Of a stretch of DNA of 16,564 nt, positions 6,637-13,255 are shown piece after piece. The notes under the pieces are model-generated. The model searched no databases. It saw nothing but the letters and a program-made list of their open reading frames with translations, and was not told where the DNA came from. This DNA is from Acidobacteriaceae bacterium. Its GTDB lineage: Bacteria > Acidobacteriota > Terriglobia > Terriglobales > Acidobacteriaceae. A program made the position numbers and the translations under genes. The number at the start of each line of letters is the position of its first letter. Positions within the stretch are counted from its first letter, which is position 1. Where the stretch lies: assembly GCA_003135495.1 (NCBI GenBank), contig PLBX01000122.1, forward strand, positions 1 to 16,564, written 5' to 3'.

Positions 6637-7499
6637 TACTTTAAATACTTTCCCACTATCAACTGCAATTTTTCTTTGGTGGCTGCTGGAATTTTTGTTG
6701 GATCGGTCAGAATGGCGTGCGCCAGCGCTGATCCGCATTTGCATGCGCGCGACTTCGGCATGGCCGACACCGTTTCTTTAACTACTTTCGCCGCGTTCTC
6801 CGCATTCTTGGTCAGCACAGAGACGATCTGATCGACGGTGACGGAATCGTGATGCGGATGCCAGCAGTCATAATCAGTCACCATAGCGATGGTGGCATAA
6901 CAAATTTCTGCTTCGCGGGCCAGTTTTGCTTCCTGCAAATTGGTCATGCCGATCACATCGGCTCCCCAGCTGCGATAAATATTTGACTCTGCTTTCGTCG
7001 AAAATTGCGGGCCTTCCATGCAGATATACGTGCCGCCTAATTTTCCGGTGACGTTCGCGGAACTGCACGCCGACTGAATCACCCTGGTCATTTCTCCGCA
7101 GACCGGATCGCCGAAACCTACGTGCGCGACGACGCCGTTGCCGAAGAATGTATCGATGCGATGGCGAGTGCGATCGAAGAACTGGTCGGGGATTACGAAA
7201 TCGAGGGGCTTGTGTTCTTCTTTCAACGAACCCACAGCCGAGACGGAGATAATTCGTTCAACTCCTAATTGTTTAAAGCCATATATGTTCGCGCGGAAGT
7301 TTAATTCACTGGGCAGCAGCTTGTGACCGCGCGCATGGCGCGCCAGAAAGGCGACCTTGCGATTAGCAAGAGTTCCTAAAATGTAGGCGTCGGAGGGATC
7401 GCCAAAGGGCGTCTGCAACTCGATCTCGCGCGCATCGTTAAAACCAGGCATGTGATACAAACCACTGCCGCCAATAATGCCTATTTCTGCCTGCTGCAA
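6636..7499 (-). CDS. mtnP: S-methyl-5'-thioadenosine phosphorylase
   Basis: The enzyme splits methylthioadenosine, a by-product of polyamine and other SAM-dependent reactions, with phosphate into adenine and 5-methylthioribose-1-phosphate. Landmarks over its 287 residues are the phosphate loop IIGGSGLY (8-15), RHARGH (54-59), NFRANI (67-72), the purine and ribose site [13 protein letters not shown] (160-172), GMTN (184-187) and TDYDCWH (208-214). The Asp-Tyr-Asp of the last motif is what gives adenine rather than guanine/hypoxanthine specificity in this phosphorylase family. The start is a TTG at 7497-7499. It is supported by AAGGAG 5 bases upstream and by the alignment of the beginning, with GIIGGSG only seven residues in. 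The kinase gene pfkB follows on the same strand after a structured 188-base gap. Purine-nucleoside phosphorylase is the alternative, but the DYD motif argues against it. Confidence 0.93.
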   Translation of the reverse strand: MQQAEIGIIGGSGLYHMPGFNDAREIELQTPFGDPSDAYILGTLANRKVAFLARHARGHKLLPSELNFRANIYGFKQLGVERIISVSAVGSLKEEHKPLDFVIPDQFFDRTRHRIDTFFGNGVVAHVGFGDPVCGEMTRVIQSACSSANVTGKLGGTYICMEGPQFSTKAESNIYRSWGADVIGMTNLQEAKLAREAEICYATIAMVTDYDCWHPHHDSVTVDQIVSVLTKNAENAAKVVKETVSAMPKSRACKCGSALAHAILTDPTKIPAATKEKLQLIVGKYLK

Positions 7500-7504
7500 T
7501 TGCG

Positions 7505-7510
7505 CTCCTT
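7505..7510 (-). promoter_or_regulatory. Strong ribosome binding site for the TTG start of mtnP
   Basis: AAGGAG on the minus strand lies 5 bases before the TTG at 7499. It makes the unusual TTG start convincing, since no ATG or GTG is available at a suitable position. Confidence 0.75.
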
Positions 7511-7540
7511 GATTGGCAGCTAAAGATCGAAAGGACCTCA

Positions 7541-7588
7541 GGGGCTAAAGCACGCGCTGATTTGCGAGCCTACGCAGCCCTGAAGGGC
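7541..7588 (+). repeat. Composite two-hairpin intergenic element, copy C (upstream of mtnP)
   Basis: A degenerate GC-TAAA-GC core (7544-7551) is followed by GCCC-TGAA-GGGC (7577-7588). The loops start 35 bases apart. The spacer TGATTTGCGAGCCTACG resembles TGAATTTGCGAAACATACG of copy B. Confidence 0.65.
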
Positions 7589-7657
7589 CGCTCTTCCACG
7601 GTGCGCTTACGATTTTCGACTTGCTTAGCGTGCTTAAATTGAAAGACAGAACTCGTG

Positions 7658-7663
7658 ATTATA
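7658..7663 (-). promoter_or_regulatory. Candidate -10 box for mtnP
   Basis: A perfect TATAAT occurs on the minus strand at 7663-7658, about 160 bases before the mtnP start and just after the preceding gene ends. No recognisable -35 box lies 16-18 bases further upstream, so this is a weak call. Confidence 0.25.
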
Positions 7664-7676
7664 ACAAGAGAGAAAC

Positions 7677-9254
7677 TCAGGGATTTGCGGACGGTGATTT
7701 TTCTGCCGGGTCGTTTTTCGGTTCTTCCTTGATTGGCTCTTCCTTCGGCCAAAAATCATCTTCCACTCGCTGCGTGGTATCAGAATCCAGGCTTTCAGTG
7801 ATCAACACAGCATCGCCCCTGACATCGATCATCACGATTCCTTCTTCTGTCAGCCAGGAATGGCGGCCGCGCAAGGTTCGCCAGGAATCCGCCGGGGGCG
7901 CGTCCTGCGCAACTTTGCCGTCAACGCCTAGACCTTGCCGCTTCTGATAACGCTTGGCCAGCGATTTCGCGTAGACCGCTGCAAATTCCGATGCTTTCGA
8001 CGCGTCTGACCAACGGGAGACATATAGCAACCCGATCGGCGCCGTCTTGTCGGACTTGGGCTTTCCGGCAAAATAATATCCGCCGCGCCACTCCGGATAC
8101 ATCGCAGCGGCCTCTTTTGGCCCCGCATATTGCTCAACCAAAATATCGACGTCAAATTCTCCCATGGCTCCTATATCGAAGGGATCGTAGTCTTTAAAAT
8201 CTTTCGCCATATCGATAAGTTTTACGGGCTCGAGTTTTTCGTGCTCGATATACGTTTCGGGCTCCATGATTTCACGCGTTGTTCTCGGCGGATTATCGAA
8301 TGCTCCGGCATAGGCGAGTTGCTTACCACCTGCTTTTAGAAGCGCAGCGGTAAAGTCGAGTCCGTAGCGATAAGGAAAGGTTAATTCTTCTTTCAAGAAA
8401 ATCGGAGCGTCGCGAAACGCGGGAGAATCGGCCGTGCCCACCAGCATGCCTTGTTTGAGGGCGTCGACGATCTGCGGCGATTCGAGTAGCGTTTTGCCGG
8501 TTGGGGCTAACGAATAATCGAGCAGCACAACCATGGCTTGGCCTTCGACGACAGCCTGTCGCGCAGCACTTTGTTCGTCGCTGGCTATGTCTGCGGGGCT
8601 CGGAATTGCTTTTTCCGTTCCCTGAGGCGACTTCATAAATTTCTCGATGCCAAAAGATTGGTCTTGAAGAGCGTGGGTCAATTCGTGGGCCAGCACCGGC
8701 TTTTGCTGCTCGGCATCAAGCCAGTTCAGGAGGTACACGGTTTTGGTTTTGGCATCGTAGTATCCCGCGACTTGCTCGCGCAGCATTTTCACGAGGAAGG
8801 AGGACAGATCGAAATCGCGCGGCAGCAAGCCGAATTTTTTCAGTACCGCTGAGGATCGTTCAAGGCGCTTTGCGTCTTTGTCGTCCCGCATGCCTTTCTC
8901 GATATAGGACTGCACTTCGTCGCGCTTAGTAAGTTTGCGTTTAACTTTGTGCTTGATAGGCAGTCCGGTATCTTCGCTGGCAAATTGCAGAATTTCGTCA
9001 ACCGAGCGGAATAGTTCTTTTGCCTCTTTGGGGGAGATGGTGGTTTCTTTGGCCGGCTGGGTGTCGACGGCGGATGGCGCGTTGTGCGCCGCTTGTGGCT
9101 GGGCGGCGTTCTGATTTTTGCTTTGGGCTTGATCCTGAACCTGAAGTCCGAGGTTATCGACGTTCTTGTTGTTTGGTGCTGGCTGCTGCGACCACGCTGC
9201 ACTCGTCAGCGAAATAAGTAAAAAGATAACCGCTGCGAACTTCCACAACTTCAT
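7677..9254 (-). CDS. Secreted HELTH-motif putative zinc metalloprotease, uncharacterised
   Basis: I do not recognise a named family. The 525-residue protein starts with a classical signal peptide (MKLWKF, a hydrophobic stretch, then SAAWSQQ; cleavage near residue 22-23). A low-complexity Gln/Ala-rich linker follows to about residue 70. After a helical segment comes GYYDAKTKTVYLLNWLD (164-180), then LAHELTHALQDQSF (188-201). His190, Glu191 and His194 fit the HExxH zinc motif. Glu237 in VVEGQA, 43 residues after His194, could be the third ligand as in gluzincins. These are inferences from motif spacing. The frame stays open upstream to 9365, but those 37 residues come from a repeat element. The ATG at 9252-9254 precedes the signal peptide and has AGGGA just upstream. 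It is likely periplasmic or a lipid-free secreted protein. Its neighbours give no functional hint. Confidence 0.8.
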   Translation of the reverse strand: MKLWKFAAVIFLLISLTSAAWSQQPAPNNKNVDNLGLQVQDQAQSKNQNAAQPQAAHNAPSAVDTQPAKETTISPKEAKELFRSVDEILQFASEDTGLPIKHKVKRKLTKRDEVQSYIEKGMRDDKDAKRLERSSAVLKKFGLLPRDFDLSSFLVKMLREQVAGYYDAKTKTVYLLNWLDAEQQKPVLAHELTHALQDQSFGIEKFMKSPQGTEKAIPSPADIASDEQSAARQAVVEGQAMVVLLDYSLAPTGKTLLESPQIVDALKQGMLVGTADSPAFRDAPIFLKEELTFPYRYGLDFTAALLKAGGKQLAYAGAFDNPPRTTREIMEPETYIEHEKLEPVKLIDMAKDFKDYDPFDIGAMGEFDVDILVEQYAGPKEAAAMYPEWRGGYYFAGKPKSDKTAPIGLLYVSRWSDASKASEFAAVYAKSLAKRYQKRQGLGVDGKVAQDAPPADSWRTLRGRHSWLTEEGIVMIDVRGDAVLITESLDSDTTQRVEDDFWPKEEPIKEEPKNDPAEKSPSANP

Positions 9255-9339
9255 GTTCCCTCGCGCTATTGATCTTGCTCTTATAGTCTTGCTCTTGATT
9301 TTAAACAGTCCTATCAACATCAACTGCAAGATCAAAGGC

Positions 9340-9359
9340 AGCGGACAAGAGTGTCCGCT
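9340..9359. repeat. Dispersed-repeat hairpin AGCGGACA-AGAG-TGTCCGCT (half copy)
   Basis: A perfect 8-bp stem with loop AGAG sits about 10 bases after the stop of the leuB-like gene. The core GCGGACAAGAGTGTCCGC followed by CCACAC is shared with 13220-13244. In minus-strand transcription no T-run follows, so it is a repeat rather than a clear terminator. Confidence 0.8.
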
Positions 9360-9368
9360 CCACACAGG

Positions 9369-10436
9369 CTAGCTGGCAACTTTTTTTGCGATACAATCGC
9401 CTGCCTCGCGCGTCCCGAGAGCTCCGCCTATGTCGGAGGTGGTTTTCTTCTGGCGCACCGCTTCGAGCACGGCAGCTTCAATTTTCTCAGCCTCGGCGTC
9501 GAGTGCTAGTTGCGATAGCATCATCGCCGCAGTAAGAATAGCGCCGAACGGATTGGCGATGTTCTTTCCCGCGATCGGCGGCGCGGAACCATGAACGGGC
9601 TCAAACATTGACGCGTGTCCGGGGCGCAGGTTGCCGCTCGCAGCCATGCCCAGTCCGCCCTGCAGACCGGCGGCCAGGTCGGTTATGATGTCACCGAACA
9701 TATTATTTGTGACGATGACATCGAAGCTGCGCGGATCGCGGACCATCTGCATGCAGAGGGCATCGACGTACATGTGCTGCGTCTCGATCTGCTTATATTC
9801 TGCTGCGACTGCTTGGAATGTGCGCTGCCAGAGGCCGCCGGCGTGAGTCATGGCATTCGATTTGTCGCACATCAGCACCCGCTTTCGAGGAGAGCCATCG
9901 AGTTTTTTGTTGCTGGCGCAATAGTCAAACGCATAGCGGATGATGCGCTCGACTCCCTTGCGCGTGTTGATGTCTTCCTGGATGGCAACTTCGTCGGGAG
10001 TTCCCTGCTTGAAAACTCCTCCGAGGTCTCCATAAACGCCTTCAGTGTTTTCACGAATCACGACGAAATCTAAATCTTTTGGCTCGATATTTTTTAGCGG
10101 GCACAGCGACGCATCCAACAATCGAACAGGACGAACGTTGGCGTAGAGGTCCATCTTCGTGCGCATACCCAGCAGGATTTCCTTGGCATGAATGTTGGAG
10201 ACGACGCGCGGATCGCCGAACGCTCCGACTAAGATGGCGTCGAAATCTCGGGCCAGAGTGGCGAATCCATCCGGCGGGACAGTGACTTTATCGGCAAGAT
10301 AACGGTCGGCTCCCCAGTCGAACGATGTGAAGTCTACTGCTGCGCCTACGGCCTCGATGACCTTTATCGCTTGCGGGATGACTTCTTTCCCGATGCCGTC
10401 GCCGGGAATTACGGCAATGCGTTTCTTCGCGCTCAC
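9369..10436 (-). CDS. leuB: Isocitrate/isopropylmalate dehydrogenase family enzyme, probably 3-isopropylmalate dehydrogenase
   Basis: This is a beta-decarboxylating dehydrogenase that oxidises a 2-hydroxyacid and releases CO2, most likely the LeuB step of leucine synthesis. The 355 residues show IPGDGIGKEV (10-19), the specificity helix KEILLGMRTKMDLYANVRP (85-103) with Glu86, Leu88, Leu89, Arg92 and Arg102, then RENTEG (128-133), DKSNAM (191-196), Asp225, GDIITD (248-253) and EPVHGSAPPIAG (279-290). The Glu/Leu-Leu/Arg pattern in the specificity helix favours isopropylmalate over isocitrate. RENTEG, in place of the RELTGG of classical LeuB, resembles homoisocitrate and tartrate dehydrogenases. 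The residue after HGSAP, an Asp in classical NAD-dependent LeuB, is Pro287. The start is GTG at 10434-10436, since no ATG fits. No other leu gene is in the window, so substrate assignment rests on motifs. Confidence 0.8.
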   Translation of the reverse strand: MSAKKRIAVIPGDGIGKEVIPQAIKVIEAVGAAVDFTSFDWGADRYLADKVTVPPDGFATLARDFDAILVGAFGDPRVVSNIHAKEILLGMRTKMDLYANVRPVRLLDASLCPLKNIEPKDLDFVVIRENTEGVYGDLGGVFKQGTPDEVAIQEDINTRKGVERIIRYAFDYCASNKKLDGSPRKRVLMCDKSNAMTHAGGLWQRTFQAVAAEYKQIETQHMYVDALCMQMVRDPRSFDVIVTNNMFGDIITDLAAGLQGGLGMAASGNLRPGHASMFEPVHGSAPPIAGKNIANPFGAILTAAMMLSQLALDAEAEKIEAAVLEAVRQKKTTSDIGGALGTREAGDCIAKKVAS

Positions 10437-10484
10437 GATGGCAACGTTAGCACAGCGAGGGACAATTCTTAAACTTAGTGCGTA

Positions 10485-10506
10485 GAGACGCGGCTTGCCG
10501 CGTCTC
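10485..10506. repeat. Perfect GC-rich hairpin GAGACGCGGC-TT-GCCGCGTCTC between divergent genes
   Basis: A 10-bp perfect inverted repeat with a 2-base centre lies in the 150-base divergent region. It is followed by a duplicated ATGGAGCG (10531-10546). I recall similar GAGACGCGG...CCGCGTCTC repeats as dispersed elements in other bacteria. No T-tract follows on either side. Confidence 0.75.
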
Positions 10507-10566
10507 CCAGGCCCGACGAACAGCAGCTCTATGGAGCGATGGAGCGGCGGGAGCGTGCGTGTTCGT

Positions 10567-10572
10567 TATAAT
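10567..10572 (+). promoter_or_regulatory. Candidate -10 box for ygfZ
   Basis: A perfect TATAAT ends 14 bases before the ygfZ ATG. The sequence 17 bases upstream (GCGGCG) is not a -35 box, so support is limited to one element and a position giving a very short leader. Confidence 0.3.
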
Positions 10573-10586
10573 TAGAAATTGAACTT

Positions 10587-11621
10587 ATGACATCGATGAC
10601 AGTATCTGGGACCAATTTACGCGAGCACCGGGCGGCAGCTGCCGATTTCGGCGACCCGCGCGCTGAGTTTCAATCGTTGCTGGGTAGCTGCGGAATCCAT
10701 GACCTGAGTTCGCGTGCCAAGATCGCGATCACTGGCGGCGACCGAGTTCGCTGGCTCAATGGAATGGTCTCAAATAACATTCGCGATCTGGCTTCAGGGC
10801 ATGGCGTGTATGCATTTCTGCTGAATGCGCAGGGACGCATCCAAGCCGATCTTTATACTTTTCAACGTGGTGAATCGCTGCTCATCGACACAGAAGGCCC
10901 GCAAAAGGAAAAAATATTGCAGTTGTTTGATCGCTACATCATCGCCGACGATGTTGAGATTGCGGACGTCGGTGACACAATTGTGGCGATTGGGCTGACT
11001 GGTCCCGAGGCGCGCGCTGTTGTGGAGCGAGCCGGTATTGTCGTTCCAGATCTGGCTCACTTGCAATTCGCGGATACCTCGTGGCAACAGAAGAGCGTTA
11101 CGGTCTTACGTTCCGGCGAAGAAGCTCGTGAATCGTGGCAACTGTGGATTTCACCTGACCAGGCCGGAGAGTTGTGGGATGCGCTGGTCAAAGCAGGAGC
11201 TCGTCCTGCAGGAACGGCGGCGCTGAATCTCTTTCGTATTTCGCGGGGCATTCCGCAATTTGGGGTGGACATTCGCGACCGCGATCTGCCGCAGGAAACG
11301 GGACAAACTCGAGCGTTGAATTTTACCAAGGGATGTTATCTTGGGCAGGAGATCGTCGAGCGTATTCGCTCGCGTGGGGCCGTGCATCGGCAGTTTGGAG
11401 CGTTCGACGTTGACGGGACGTTGCCGGAACCGGGCGCTAAGATTCTTGCTGGTGAAAAAGAGGCGGAAAAAGAAGTAGGAGAGATTACGAGCAGGGCCAT
11501 TTTACCGTTGCTTGGCGGAGATCGTGCGGTGGCGCTGGGCTATTTGCGTCGCGAGGCAGCAGGAAAACAGTTGCGCGTGGGGACAGCGACTCTAAAGCCA
11601 TTGGCGCTTCCGATTATTTAA
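10587..11621 (+). CDS. ygfZ: YgfZ/GcvT-type folate-binding protein (Fe-S cluster maintenance)
   Basis: YgfZ proteins use a tetrahydrofolate-binding GcvT fold and help keep certain Fe-S enzymes active, including the tRNA-modifying MiaB. The 344-residue product has the GcvT-like N-terminal part (IAITGGDRVRWLNGMVSN, 46-63; FLLNAQGRIQADLY, 77-90) and the YgfZ signature KGCYLGQE (248-255) with the conserved Cys250, followed by RIRSRG. That Cys motif separates YgfZ from true aminomethyltransferase. The ATG at 10587 is taken; a second ATG three codons later is possible, and neither has a strong ribosome site. It is the first gene of the plus-strand run and is followed after 117 AT-rich bases by a DUF1844 gene. 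The cytoplasmic location is inferred from the family. Confidence 0.92.
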   Translation: MTSMTVSGTNLREHRAAAADFGDPRAEFQSLLGSCGIHDLSSRAKIAITGGDRVRWLNGMVSNNIRDLASGHGVYAFLLNAQGRIQADLYTFQRGESLLIDTEGPQKEKILQLFDRYIIADDVEIADVGDTIVAIGLTGPEARAVVERAGIVVPDLAHLQFADTSWQQKSVTVLRSGEEARESWQLWISPDQAGELWDALVKAGARPAGTAALNLFRISRGIPQFGVDIRDRDLPQETGQTRALNFTKGCYLGQEIVERIRSRGAVHRQFGAFDVDGTLPEPGAKILAGEKEAEKEVGEITSRAILPLLGGDRAVALGYLRREAAGKQLRVGTATLKPLALPII

Positions 11622-11643
11622 GCTGCCGCGAATGATTTCGCAA

Positions 11644-11662
11644 ATTTTATTTCAAATAAAAT
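11644..11662. repeat. AT-rich inverted repeat between ygfZ and the DUF1844 gene
   Basis: ATTTTATTT and AAATAAAAT flank a single C and form a perfect inverted repeat, 23 bases after the ygfZ stop. It could be a weak hairpin or a protein-binding site. No GC-rich terminator is visible in this 117-base gap, which also holds CTATTTTAATAG around 11685-11696. Confidence 0.5.
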
Positions 11663-11738
11663 CGGGAATTTCCATTTCATCGAACTATTTTAATAGAGCT
11701 ACAAGAGATCCCAAATTTCAAAATAGCAGGTCAAAATT

Positions 11739-12377
11739 ATGGCTCAGAAGAGAAAAGAAGAAATCGAATTCAAAGTGAGCGACCGGCGCTTGTTTACCTC
11801 TGAGGGAGAACTGCGCGACTCGGCGGACGAACAGGCACCCAGTCCTGTTGCTACGGTGGCTGTAGCGGCGGAGAAGCCGCCGGCTGCGACTTCAGCGCCG
11901 ACGTCCGCTTCGACTCCGGTTGCTACCATCGCGGAAGCGCCGCCCCATGCACCATCTGCGGAAGCAGAGTCGGATGTTCCAGAACCGCCCTCCGCTCTGG
12001 AACAGCAGGCTCAACACGATGCCTACAGCAAGTCATCGCGCGATCTGGATAAACAGGTGGAGCTGAGCGGCCATTCGGCCAAAGAACTCGAGATGAGTTT
12101 TGAACGCTTCATGGCTTCGCTGTACATGACTGCGATGATGCATCTTGGGCTCATGCATGAGAAGGGCGGCCATCCGGGCGTTGACATTATCGGGGCGCGA
12201 CAGACGATTGACACGCTGGGAATGATCGCCGAGAAGACGAAAGGCAATCTCACGCCGAAGGAACAGGGTTTTTTGCAGAACTGCCTTTATGAGCTGCGCA
12301 TGGCTTATGTGGAAGTGACGAATGCCATCGCGCATCCTCCGCAAGCGCCGGGGCCGCATACGGGCACCAACGGCTGA
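11739..12377 (+). CDS. DUF1844 domain protein
   Basis: This is a 212-residue protein of unknown function. Residues 1-30 are charged and start with AQKRKEEIEFKVSDRRLF. Residues about 30-90 are an Ala/Pro-rich, probably disordered linker. Residues about 110-195 match the DUF1844 pattern: FERFMASLYMTAMMHLGL, then VDIIGARQTIDTLGMIAEKT, KGNLTPKEQGFL and LYELRMAYVEV. The helical core with conserved LG, IDTL, KTKGNL and ELR is what identifies the family. The ATG at 11739 follows an AGG about 9 bases upstream. The next gene, a metallo-beta-lactamase-fold hydrolase, begins 13 bases after its stop, so the two are probably co-transcribed. No function can be proposed from the sequence. Confidence 0.88.
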   Translation: MAQKRKEEIEFKVSDRRLFTSEGELRDSADEQAPSPVATVAVAAEKPPAATSAPTSASTPVATIAEAPPHAPSAEAESDVPEPPSALEQQAQHDAYSKSSRDLDKQVELSGHSAKELEMSFERFMASLYMTAMMHLGLMHEKGGHPGVDIIGARQTIDTLGMIAEKTKGNLTPKEQGFLQNCLYELRMAYVEVTNAIAHPPQAPGPHTGTNG

Positions 12378-12390
12378 TGCAGGCCATCTA

Positions 12391-13164
12391 ATGCAGGCAA
12401 TTCTGACGGTATTAGGAAGCGGCACATCGATGGGCGTGCCCACGATCGGCTGCGACTGCGCCGTCTGCCATTCGTCCGACCCGCGCGATCGGCGTACTCG
12501 TCCGTCTGTAATGCTGAGTTACGGCGGACGGAACGTGCTCATCGACACCACTCCTGACTTCCGCGAGCAGGCGCTGCGCGAGAAAATTATTCAACTTGAT
12601 GCCGTGCTCTACACGCACACTCATGCCGATCACATTCTTGGCATCGACGATCTGCGGCCACTGACTTATCTGCACAAGTCGGGGAAGATGCCGCTTTACG
12701 CCACGCCCCATGCGTGCGAAGTTTTGCGGAATATGTTCCAGTACATTTTTAAACCCACTTACAGATTTGGCGGGCTGCCGCAGGTGGAGTTACATCCGAT
12801 TGAGGGTGTGGTGGAATTATTTGGGGCGCGCTTTGAGCCGCTCACGGTGATTCATGGCGAGACCCCGATACTCGGCTTCCGCTTTGGATCCGCCGCCTAT
12901 TTGACCGATCACAGCGAAGTTCCTCAGGAGACTTTGGAGAAGCTTCGCGGGCTAGATATTTTGTTTTTGGATGCGCTGCGCTATAAGCCGCACCCCACGC
13001 ACTCTACGGTAGAGCAATCCTTGAAAATCGTAGAGGCGGTTCGTCCAAAGCGTACTTTTTTTACCCATATTTGCCACGACCTGCCACACGAAGAAACGAA
13101 TGCATTGCTGCCCGAGGGCGTGAAGCTGTCCTTCGACGGCATGAAACTGGAGTTTGAAATTTAG
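12391..13164 (+). CDS. PhnP-like metallo-beta-lactamase-fold hydrolase
   Basis: This 257-residue metallohydrolase has the dinuclear metal motif THTHADH (75-81: His76, His78, Asp80, His81), His155 in VIHGETP, Asp173 in LTDHS and His226 in FFTHICHD. The N-terminal GSGTSMGVPTIGCDCAVC (9-26), with Cys21, Cys23 and Cys26, is the extra structural zinc site seen in PhnP-type cyclic phosphodiesterases. DPRDRRTRPS (30-39) follows, as in that subgroup. The role is therefore hydrolysis of a phosphodiester or cyclic phosphate, with substrate unknown; no phosphonate genes are nearby. The frame is open from 12322, inside the DUF1844 gene, but alignment begins at the ATG at 12391, which has AGG 7 bases upstream. 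It follows the DUF1844 gene by 13 bases and precedes ribF, from which a large inverted repeat separates it. Confidence 0.88.
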   Translation: MQAILTVLGSGTSMGVPTIGCDCAVCHSSDPRDRRTRPSVMLSYGGRNVLIDTTPDFREQALREKIIQLDAVLYTHTHADHILGIDDLRPLTYLHKSGKMPLYATPHACEVLRNMFQYIFKPTYRFGGLPQVELHPIEGVVELFGARFEPLTVIHGETPILGFRFGSAAYLTDHSEVPQETLEKLRGLDILFLDALRYKPHPTHSTVEQSLKIVEAVRPKRTFFTHICHDLPHEETNALLPEGVKLSFDGMKLEFEI

Positions 13165-13171
13165 CGTTCGT

Positions 13172-13242
13172 GTGGCGCGAACACTCTTATCCGCGTGCCA
13201 GCAGCGCCTTACTGGTAACGCGGACAAGAGTGTCCGCGCCAC
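13172..13242. repeat. Large imperfect inverted repeat (24-bp arms) of a dispersed element
   Basis: Arms at 13172-13195 and 13219-13242 are reverse complements with two mismatches and a 23-base centre. The right arm alone contains the perfect hairpin CGCGGACA-AGAG-TGTCCGCG (13219-13238). The same core occurs at 9340-9359. It fills the gap between the PhnP-like gene and ribF. Read in the ribF frame it encodes VARTLLSA...NADKSVRAT, a peptide pattern I associate with repeat-derived false extensions in acidobacterial annotations. Confidence 0.88.
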
Positions 13243-13255
13243 ACCAGAAGATTTC

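Noticed and set aside
9615..10073. 152-codon open frame antisense to the leuB-like gene
   Set aside because: It lies fully inside a well-supported dehydrogenase and has no recognisable motif.
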